This document shows positions 1 through 4,680 of a stretch of 6,726 nucleotides of DNA, piece after piece; the first letter of the stretch is position 1, and each line of letters begins with the position of its first letter. The stretch is from Promethearchaeota archaeon (GTDB taxonomy: Archaea; Asgardarchaeota; Lokiarchaeia; Sigynarchaeales; SOKP01), in NCBI GenBank assembly GCA_030608765.1, contig JAUWDN010000059.1, forward strand, positions 1-6,726, in the 5' to 3' direction. A program made the position numbers and the translations under genes. Under the pieces are notes generated by a model. It was not told the origin of the DNA and searched no databases. It worked only from the letters and a program-made list of their open reading frames with translations.

Positions 1-81
1 AATCGAAATTTTGAAGAAAAAGCATAAATCAGGCAGTCTTTTCTTAATTCCCAATTTTAGAAATCAAAATTCTACTTTTGT

Positions 82-97
82 GAAAACTTTTATATAA
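82..97 (+). promoter_or_regulatory. Archaeal TATA/BRE promoter for the membrane protein gene
   Basis: A purine-rich GAAAAC (BRE-like) is followed directly by TTTATATAA at 88-96. The centre of the TATA box is near 92, which predicts transcription starting around 117-120 and a leader of about 45 nt before the ATG at 164. This is the best match to an archaeal promoter in the left part of the window. No experimental start site can be seen. Confidence 0.6.
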
Positions 98-163
98 TTG
101 TAAAACATATTAATTTTAATAAAAAAAATTAAAAATTAAATTAAAAACGGATTGATAACAAAA

Positions 164-1000
164 ATGACTGAAAAAACAAGAAATAATGGATTTATGGGAT
201 TAGTCTCTATCATTTTAGGTGTAGGAGGCGTATTTCTTTCCTATTTCTTTATCTTTCTCCATTTAGGAAATATTCTGGCTGCCGAAACCGCCGCCGCCCA
301 AGAGTGCAGACTTACAGCTCCCTTTTTCTTACCGGCTTTTGCGGCTGTTGGTATTCTGGGAGGGATATTATGGTTAGTAGCGGGTGTGGGCTTTTTCCAG
401 AAAAAGGAGTGGGCTTATTCCGTCGGTGTAATCGCCGTAGTTATAAGCCTTTTTGCTAGCTTCTGGCCAAATATTCCTGCTATGGAAAGTAAAGCAGCGG
501 TACCAGGTCCTTGGTTTCTGATTTTTTTCCCTAATTTATTGGTATACTTCATTCTAGTAAGAAACAATGGGAAAGAATCTTGGGGTAAAGCATTGCTTGG
601 TTTGGGCATTGGTATGGCATTCATTCTGAATTTCATAAACGGAATTGCGGCAACTACCAGAATGTTAAATAGATTACCTACTGTATTACCATATGATTAT
701 GGTCCAGCGAGTATATATATGCTCACTATGCCTACGAATATGATTGCATCCTTTCTTTTTGGATATGCAGCAATAGGGCTTTTCCTACCCAAAAAGAAAG
801 ATTTAGCGCGAATTACTGGATTGGCTGGGGTATTCTTGGCAATTTCGGCAGGTTTTCCTTTAGCCTTCTATTCCATGTTCATTGAAAGTACGGCCCCCGC
901 TTTCTCCATGTTCATCCTGGGTCCAGTTATTAGCCTTTTGGTAGGGTTGGTATTCCTGTCTTCCAAAATGTGGAATAAAATCATAGGCAATACAGAGTAA
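164..1000 (+). CDS. Polytopic membrane protein of unknown function, about 8 transmembrane helices
   Basis: I do not recognise a family. The 278-residue product is almost all hydrophobic segments, at roughly residues 11-35, 53-78, 82-102, 116-133, 142-163, 187-208, 215-238 and 247-267. Short basic loops (QKK near 79, RNNGK near 133, PKKK near 209, KMWNK near the end) fall between alternate helices. By the positive-inside rule both ends should be cytosolic. There is no cleavable signal peptide and no obvious catalytic or metal-binding motif; one Cys (about 48) lies in the first external loop and Pro/Gly are frequent inside helices. A TTG at 152 would add four residues, but the ATG at 164 is preferred because it is a standard codon and neither start has a convincing Shine-Dalgarno. 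The first half of the gene is clearly richer in G+C (about 45% by hand count of 241-540) than the neighbouring genes (near 30-35%). It stands alone, with its own promoter and a T tract after it. Confidence 0.85.
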   Translation: MTEKTRNNGFMGLVSIILGVGGVFLSYFFIFLHLGNILAAETAAAQECRLTAPFFLPAFAAVGILGGILWLVAGVGFFQKKEWAYSVGVIAVVISLFASFWPNIPAMESKAAVPGPWFLIFFPNLLVYFILVRNNGKESWGKALLGLGIGMAFILNFINGIAATTRMLNRLPTVLPYDYGPASIYMLTMPTNMIASFLFGYAAIGLFLPKKKDLARITGLAGVFLAISAGFPLAFYSMFIESTAPAFSMFILGPVISLLVGLVFLSSKMWNKIIGNTE

Positions 1001-1004
1001 GCAA

Positions 1005-1020
1005 TTTTTTTTTTTTTTTT
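1005..1020 (+). terminator. Oligo-T terminator, 16 consecutive T
   Basis: Sixteen T residues begin four bases after the stop codon of the membrane protein gene. Archaeal RNA polymerase terminates on U-rich tracts without needing a hairpin, so this is a strong candidate. A second run of eight T at 1078-1085 could be a back-up. No stem-loop precedes either run. Confidence 0.65.
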
Positions 1021-1109
1021 ATTATTCTTTCTCTATCTTTCTTTAATTTGAATTAATTTTTTTAAATCTTCAGAACATTTTTTTTCAAACTATGATATAG
1101 CGTAAAGCA

Positions 1110-1152
1110 TTAACGACTTTTAACGATATCGGGATAAAGTTTAAGTTAACTT
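1110..1152. promoter_or_regulatory. Candidate operator: spaced direct repeat and 10-bp palindrome
   Basis: TTAACGA occurs at 1110-1116 and again at 1120-1126, ten base pairs apart (about one helical turn). A perfect palindrome, AAGTTAACTT, lies at 1143-1152. Both sit 30-75 bp upstream of the probable TATA box of the flavoprotein operon, where an activator or repressor could bind. In AT-rich DNA such short repeats can arise by chance, and no regulator gene is present here. The rest of 1001-1262 shows no gene, only T-rich sequence and this cluster. Confidence 0.25.
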
Positions 1153-1182
1153 TCAATTATTATAAAAACTGGTCTATTCTTT

Positions 1183-1191
1183 TTTTATAAT
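1183..1191 (+). promoter_or_regulatory. Probable TATA box of the flavoprotein operon
   Basis: A TTTTATAAT element ends a T-rich run. Transcription would start near 1212 and give a leader of about 50 nt before the ATG at 1263. TATAAAA at 1161-1167 is an alternative box about 22 bp further upstream. The BRE is weak in both cases. Confidence 0.4.
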
Positions 1192-1262
1192 GTAGGAAAC
1201 ATTAAATTTCATGTTAATGTCTATTAAAAAAAAACTAAAAATGACTTGTAGAGAAGTTTGAA

Positions 1263-1838
1263 ATGAAAGCTTTAATTTTAGATGGAACCAAATCCAGTAA
1301 TGATGAATCTACTAAGATTTTTAATTTAATGCTTGAAGAACTCAATAAACTAAATTGGGAAGTAATATCCATTGCCCTTGAAGATATTAATATCGGTTAT
1401 TGTACTGGTTGCTTTGGATGTTGGGTCCAAACCCCTGGCGAATGCGTAATTAAAGATTATGAAGAAAATGTTGTAAAAGATATGGTTCACAGCGATCTAA
1501 TAATTTATCTTACTCCAATTGTGTTTGGAGGATATTCGTCAATTCTAAAGAAAGCGTTGGATCGCCAAATCGGTCGAGTTTTACCTTATTTTGTGAAAAT
1601 TAATGGAGAGGTTCATCACTCAAAGAGATACGAAAAACAACAGTCCTTACTAAGTATTGGACTTCTAGACAAACACGATTCAGAAAAGGAAGATATATTT
1701 AAAGCTCTAGTTGCTCGAAATGCTATTAATATGTGGGCTCCTTTTCAACGAGCTATAATATCTTTAAAAGGTGAAGATGTGTCAGAATTTAGTAATCATT
1801 TCAATAAAGCATTAATGGAGGTAGAAGCAATTCTATGA
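1263..1838 (+). CDS. Flavodoxin-fold NAD(P)H-dependent FMN reductase / iron-sulfur flavoprotein-like
   Basis: The 191-residue protein has the fold of the NADPH-dependent FMN reductase / iron-sulfur flavoprotein (Isf) group. Residues 3-12 form the first beta strand and an FMN-phosphate loop (LILDGTKSSN). Residues 80-103 match the family's second FMN-contact region, with TPIVFGG followed by LKKALDR. Between them is a compact cysteine cluster, C47-X2-C50-X2-C53-X7-C61, in the context CTGCFGCW. In characterised Isf proteins a similar spacing holds a [4Fe-4S] cluster that passes electrons to FMN. Many relatives keep the cysteines without proven iron, so the cluster is inferred. Likely role: cytosolic electron transfer or reduction of quinones, FMN or reactive oxygen species; the substrate cannot be read from sequence. 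The ATG at 1263 gives the complete fold; the upstream Shine-Dalgarno is weak (GAGAAG). The stop overlaps the next gene's start by 4 bp. Confidence 0.88.
   Translation: MKALILDGTKSSNDESTKIFNLMLEELNKLNWEVISIALEDINIGYCTGCFGCWVQTPGECVIKDYEENVVKDMVHSDLIIYLTPIVFGGYSSILKKALDRQIGRVLPYFVKINGEVHHSKRYEKQQSLLSIGLLDKHDSEKEDIFKALVARNAINMWAPFQRAIISLKGEDVSEFSNHFNKALMEVEAIL
1817..1822 (+). promoter_or_regulatory. Shine-Dalgarno of the second flavoprotein gene
   Basis: GGAGGT lies inside the end of the first flavoprotein gene, 12 nt before the ATG at 1835. The strong site combined with the ATGA stop/start overlap points to translational coupling and fixes the start at 1835. Confidence 0.7.
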
Positions 1839-2512
1839 ATAAAAATGATAATGTTTTATTACTAGTTGGAAGCCCTAAAGGCTCATCAAGCACTTCTGCT
1901 TCTCTTGGAGATTACTTAATTTCACGTTTAGAACAATTAGGATTGACAGTTAGCAAAGAATATATTTACAAACTCGTTGGAAAAGAAGAAGGACAGAAAA
2001 AACTACTTAATAAAGTGGAAGAAGCTGGCATGATTATTTTAGCATTTCCTCTTTATATTGATTGTTTACCTGCTGGTGTCATTAAAGCACTAGAGCTTAT
2101 AGCTGATCATAGAAAATCTAAAAAAGATCGAAAAAAACAAGGCTTTGCTATAATAATCAACTGTGGTTTTCCAGAATCTCAGCAAAACAATACTGCGGTT
2201 GCAATTTGTAAAAATTTTTCTCGAGAAGTAGGATTTGAGTGGAAGGGCGCATTATCGCTTGGAATGGGTGGTGCAATTGGTGGCAGATCCTTAGAAGAAC
2301 ATGGAGGTATGGTGAGAAATGTAATAAAAGGGCTTGATCTCGCAGCACAAGCCTTAACAGAAGGAAAAAATATTCCAAACGAAGCTATTGAGCTTTTTGG
2401 AAAAAAATTCATACCAATTTCTCTTTATACAAAAGTGGGTAATATGGGCTGGAACAAACAAGCAAAGAAATACGGAGCACGTAAAAAAATAAAAGACCAA
2501 CCTTATTTGTAA
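1835..2512 (+). CDS. Flavodoxin-fold NAD(P)H-dependent oxidoreductase, partner of the Isf-like protein
   Basis: The 225-residue product begins with a hydrophobic strand and a GSPKGSSSTS loop (residues 12-21), the FMN-phosphate-binding signature of the NADPH-dependent FMN reductase family. FPLYIDCLPAGVIKALE (71-87) corresponds to the second FMN-contact loop and following helix, and a glycine-rich GMGGAIGG lies at 143-150. Unlike its upstream neighbour it lacks a CX2CX2C cluster; its cysteines (about 77, 110, 125) are scattered. The last ~35 residues are basic (QAKKYGARKKIK) and may be an extension beyond the core domain. It is translated from a coupled start four bases inside the previous gene, so the two proteins are probably made together and may act as an electron-transfer pair or a heteromer; that is inference from context. 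The substrate is unknown. Confidence 0.85.
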   Translation: MNKNDNVLLLVGSPKGSSSTSASLGDYLISRLEQLGLTVSKEYIYKLVGKEEGQKKLLNKVEEAGMIILAFPLYIDCLPAGVIKALELIADHRKSKKDRKKQGFAIIINCGFPESQQNNTAVAICKNFSREVGFEWKGALSLGMGGAIGGRSLEEHGGMVRNVIKGLDLAAQALTEGKNIPNEAIELFGKKFIPISLYTKVGNMGWNKQAKKYGARKKIKDQPYL

Positions 2513-2597
2513 CTCTTTTTATTTAAAATTTACATTTTAATTTACAATTTATTAAACTTGATTGGTGTATGAGAAACAAAATAAAACTCTCAAATGA

Positions 2598-2625
2598 GGT
2601 TTTATAATGCATAAGTATAAAAACC
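2598..2625. promoter_or_regulatory. Imperfect inverted repeat with opposed TATA-like arms upstream of the GTPase gene
   Basis: GGTTTTATA (2598-2606) is mirrored by TATAAAAACC (2616-2625), with one extra A in the right arm and a nine-base centre that includes ATGCAT. The right arm reads as a good TATA box (TATAAAAA) on the plus strand, and the left arm reads TATAAAACC on the minus strand. This is the best promoter candidate for the GTPase gene but would leave a leader of about 110 nt. A smaller inverted repeat, CTTAT-GGT-ATAAG, occurs at 2673-2685. The rest of 2513-2753 shows no gene or RNA that I can recognise. Confidence 0.3.
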
Positions 2626-2735
2626 GTAACAAACATTAAATGAGTATTAGGAAAGTGTGTTGCTTTCGTAATCTTATGGTATAAGAATAGTGGTTAAATG
2701 GTTTTTTAAAAATCAGCTACATTAATTTAATCCTT

Positions 2736-2743
2736 AGGTGGGG
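2736..2743 (+). promoter_or_regulatory. Shine-Dalgarno of the small GTPase gene
   Basis: AGGTGGGG ends 10 nt before the ATG at 2754. It is among the clearest ribosome-binding sites in the window and supports that start, which also gives the expected short N-terminus before the P-loop. Confidence 0.6.
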
Positions 2744-2753
2744 AATTTATCTT

Positions 2754-3305
2754 ATGGAAAAACTTAAGTTAGCGTTCAAAATGTGTATATTTGGAGATTC
2801 ACATGTTGGTAAATCAACATTAATCAACCGATATGTTACAGCTAAGTTTGATCATGACCTCAAGTCGACTTTAGGAGCGGCAATTTTGATGAAATTCATA
2901 GAAACGGAAACTATGAAAATAACTCTCCAGATTTGGGATTTTGCCGGTGAGTCTCGGTTTAGATCCCTTTTACCTAGCTACGCACAGGGATCTTCTGCAG
3001 CTATTTTTATGTGTGACATTTCTAATCCCGATAGCATTACGAATATAGATAAATGGCTTTTATCATTTAACGAAGGACTTAATAATCAGGACGCAAAATT
3101 TCCCTTATTCGTAGTTGGTGGAAAATTAGACTTAGAAGAAAAACGATCTTTTAGTAAGAAGGATATTGAAGCTATACTTACAGTACGAAAAGAATTTGAG
3201 TACCTCGAATGCTCTTCAAAAACTGGAGAAAATGTGGATTTGCTATTTCAAACGCTTGTAGATAAAATGTTGATTTATGGAAACATTCAGCCACCTACAA
3301 GTTAG
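2754..3305 (+). CDS. Ras/Rab-like small GTPase with variant switch II and G4 motifs
   Basis: A compact 183-residue single G domain. G1/P-loop is GDSHVGKST (14-22). G2 threonine is T39 in KSTLGA, at the place of the Rab TIG. G3 is WDFAGESRFR (61-70), so the catalytic glutamine of eukaryotic WDTAGQE is glutamate (E66). G4 is GGKLD (122-126), with the usual Asn of NKxD replaced by Gly. G5 is CSSKTG (153-158), canonical. WDxxGE variants are familiar to me from Asgard archaeal GTPases. The protein should bind and hydrolyse GTP as a molecular switch, but its effectors, GEF and GAP are not evident. The C-terminus (IQPPTS) has no cysteine for prenylation and the N-terminus has no myristoylation glycine, so membrane attachment, if any, must use a partner. 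The gene has its own leader and strong Shine-Dalgarno, and lies 68 bp before a histidine-phosphatase gene on the same strand. Confidence 0.93.
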   Translation: MEKLKLAFKMCIFGDSHVGKSTLINRYVTAKFDHDLKSTLGAAILMKFIETETMKITLQIWDFAGESRFRSLLPSYAQGSSAAIFMCDISNPDSITNIDKWLLSFNEGLNNQDAKFPLFVVGGKLDLEEKRSFSKKDIEAILTVRKEFEYLECSSKTGENVDLLFQTLVDKMLIYGNIQPPTS

Positions 3306-3373
3306 AATTTAATCTCAATTTTCTTTTAGGCTTAAATTAACTTTTTTAGTGGTGAATCTTTTAATTTTATAAG

Positions 3374-4102
3374 ATGGAAGGGATAAACATTTGGGAAAAT
3401 GCCGAATGGACCGTACAGGCGCGTAATATAATTAAGGCTCTTAAAGAATTCCCAGTAAACTCGAAAATAATTCTAGTTCTGCGACATTCGCACAGAAATA
3501 ATCCTACAGAATCTGAAAAGATGCACGAGTTAAAATTAACGCCTCAGGGTCATCAGATCGCTAACTTTTTTGGTCAAAGGTTACCCACTTCAAGAACAAT
3601 TAGATTGTTTCATAGTGTTGTCGAACGCTGCCGAGAGACTGCAGAAGGTATTTTGATGGGATTTGAAGGTGTTGGAGGGAAGGCGACCTTAAATGGAGCA
3701 CTAACCCCCCTATTCCATGCGGGAACTGCTCCAAAATTCTTTTTAAATGTTTTCAAAAACGAATCCCCCCTTGAATTTATGTATCGTTGGGCTGTTGGTT
3801 TCTATTCTCCTGATAAAATAACCCCATTTCAATTATACTGTCAAAATGCGGCAAATGTTATATGGAAAGGAATCAACGATGCTCAAAGAGGTGGAATAGA
3901 TATCCACATCACACACGATATCTTTCTAATCGCGTTAAAATACGGATGGTTTGGGTTACCTCCTGACCAAGAATGGGTTCCGTTCTTGGGTGGTGTTGCA
4001 TTTGTTTTAAACGAAAATGATATAACATTATTTGATAAAGATCGATTTCTTTCTATTCCTAATCCTTATTGGTGGAATGGTAAAAATTCATCAGGATTAT
4101 AG
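3374..4102 (+). CDS. Histidine phosphatase superfamily protein (phosphoglycerate mutase/acid phosphatase-like)
   Basis: The 242-residue product has the superfamily's catalytic core in order. LVLRHSHR (34-41) matches the RHG motif, with nucleophile H38 and R37/R41. LTPQGHQIANFFGQRL (55-70) is the usual helix after the motif. RCRETAE (85-91) supplies the second arginine and the TA signature. HITHD (178-182) supplies the second catalytic histidine H181 and D182. The HD pair and RHxxR pattern resemble the acid-phosphatase branch, although the protein is shorter than classic members. The family Gly after RH is Ser39 here. Substrates in this superfamily range from phosphosugars and phytate to phosphoproteins, so the substrate is undefined. 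No signal peptide is visible, so it should be cytosolic. An in-frame stop at 3362-3364 rules out an upstream start. No good Shine-Dalgarno lies at normal spacing (GGTG is about 20 nt away), so initiation may be unusual or weak. Confidence 0.85.
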   Translation: MEGINIWENAEWTVQARNIIKALKEFPVNSKIILVLRHSHRNNPTESEKMHELKLTPQGHQIANFFGQRLPTSRTIRLFHSVVERCRETAEGILMGFEGVGGKATLNGALTPLFHAGTAPKFFLNVFKNESPLEFMYRWAVGFYSPDKITPFQLYCQNAANVIWKGINDAQRGGIDIHITHDIFLIALKYGWFGLPPDQEWVPFLGGVAFVLNENDITLFDKDRFLSIPNPYWWNGKNSSGL

Positions 4103-4105
4103 AAG

Positions 4106-4133
4106 CCTAAATTCCTTAGTAAGGAATTAAAGG
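4106..4133. repeat. Palindrome in the gap between convergent genes, possible two-way 3'-end hairpin
   Basis: AATTCCTTA (4110-4118), one central G, then TAAGGAATT (4120-4128) form a perfect nine-base inverted repeat. CCT (4106-4108) and AGG (4131-4133) extend the stem past a small A-rich internal loop. It occupies almost the whole 33-bp gap between the stop of the phosphatase gene (4102) and the stop of the minus-strand zinc-ribbon gene (4136). It could fold at the 3' end of either transcript or be bound by a symmetric protein. There is no following T tract on either strand, so it is not a typical intrinsic terminator. Confidence 0.5.
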
Positions 4134-4135
4134 GT

Positions 4136-4549
4136 TTAGAACTCAAACCGGCACTTGGTACAGACTTTCTTCTTCATGTAAATCCTTCTTGGGACGTAAG
4201 TAAGAATCCGAGTTTTGTCGTCTACTTCCTTAATGGAAAAACCCGCTGCTCCACAATTTGGACATTTTCTTTTATTTTGTCTTATACTTGTATCAATAGG
4301 AGTAACAGTAGCAAGAACTTCTTTTGGTACTTTAATTGTCTCGGCTTGGGGGCTTATATAGTGAGTAGGTTTTTGTAGTTGCTGCAATTTCTGGATTTGA
4401 GCTTTTAGTTGAAAATTTTCATCTTTTAATAAACTTATTTGAAGTTCACTTTTCTCCAGAAGTGCGAACACTTCTGAAATTTGTGTTTCCAATTGGCGTA
4501 GTTCCTCATCGTATTCTGGTGGGGGATCATCTAGATTATTATACATCAT
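4136..4549 (-). CDS. Small coiled-coil protein with C-terminal zinc ribbon
   Basis: The 137-residue product has two parts. Residues about 14-60 form a long heptad-like helix rich in Leu, Glu, Gln and Lys (LRQLETQISEVF, then LLKDENFQLKAQIQKLQ), typical of a dimeric or trimeric coiled coil. A proline/threonine linker (61-92) follows. The end holds CPNCG (C96, C99) and CTKC (C130, C133), a CX2C-X30-CX2C zinc ribbon with a basic strand between (PRRIYMKKK). I associate similar short coiled-coil/ribbon proteins with Lokiarchaeia but know no function; nucleic-acid or protein binding is possible. The start has two consecutive ATG codons; the first is preferred, with GAGGT (complement of 4560-4564) 10 nt upstream. 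It is convergent with the phosphatase gene and divergent from the channel operon. Confidence 0.85.
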   Translation of the reverse strand: MMYNNLDDPPPEYDEELRQLETQISEVFALLEKSELQISLLKDENFQLKAQIQKLQQLQKPTHYISPQAETIKVPKEVLATVTPIDTSIRQNKRKCPNCGAAGFSIKEVDDKTRILTYVPRRIYMKKKVCTKCRFEF

Positions 4550-4615
4550 TTATTCATATACCTCGTGTTTTTTTAGGAATGTATTTCTAAAGCTAAATAA
4601 AATTTACGTTTGATT

Positions 4616-4625
4616 AAAATATAAA
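4616..4625 (-). promoter_or_regulatory. Minus-strand TATA box for the zinc-ribbon gene
   Basis: Read on the minus strand this is TTTATATTTT, preceded by GGATAAAC as a possible BRE. Transcription would begin near 4594, giving a leader of about 44 nt that includes the GAGGT ribosome-binding site. It forms the left half of a divergent promoter region. Confidence 0.5.
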
Positions 4626-4650
4626 GTTTATCCATCCCCGAAAAAAAATT

Positions 4651-4660
4651 GTTTATAAAC
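4651..4660 (+). promoter_or_regulatory. Palindromic TATA box for the MscS operon, probably leaderless
   Basis: GTTTATAAAC is a perfect ten-base palindrome preceded by CGAAAAAAAA, which resembles a BRE. Its centre is 25-26 bp before the A of the ATG at 4681, the usual archaeal TATA-to-start distance. No Shine-Dalgarno lies between them. The first channel gene is therefore probably transcribed without a 5' leader. Confidence 0.55.
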
Positions 4661-4680
4661 GAGAAATCAAAATATAGATT

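Noticed and set aside
2..97. Open reading frame without a start at the left edge, ending in TAA at 95-97
   Set aside because: The translation (ending VKTFI) is low in complexity, it runs through the best TATA/BRE promoter of the next gene, and a neighbouring frame ends equally plausibly at 25-27. It is too short to support as a real gene tail.
152..163. TTG start giving a four-residue N-terminal extension of the membrane protein
   Set aside because: The ATG four codons later is a better start codon, the extra residues add nothing to the topology, and there is no ribosome-binding site favouring TTG.
415..636. Minus-strand 73-codon reading frame inside the membrane protein gene
   Set aside because: It lies wholly within a well-supported gene on the other strand, has no family features and looks like a reverse-strand shadow.
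2157..2412. Two overlapping minus-strand reading frames inside the second flavoprotein gene
   Set aside because: Both are antisense to a conserved FMN reductase-like gene and have compositions typical of shadow frames, with no motif or ribosome-binding site.
2569..2607. Twelve-codon open frame starting at an ATG after a GGTG in the GTPase leader
   Set aside because: It is very short, the GGTG is only a few bases from the ATG, and it overlaps the TATA-like inverted repeat, so it would probably not be in the mRNA. A leader peptide cannot be supported.
2513..2753. Possible tRNA or small structured RNA
   Set aside because: I looked for T-loop GTTCRA-type sequence, acceptor-stem pairing and CCA context and found none; only short AT-rich inverted repeats are present.
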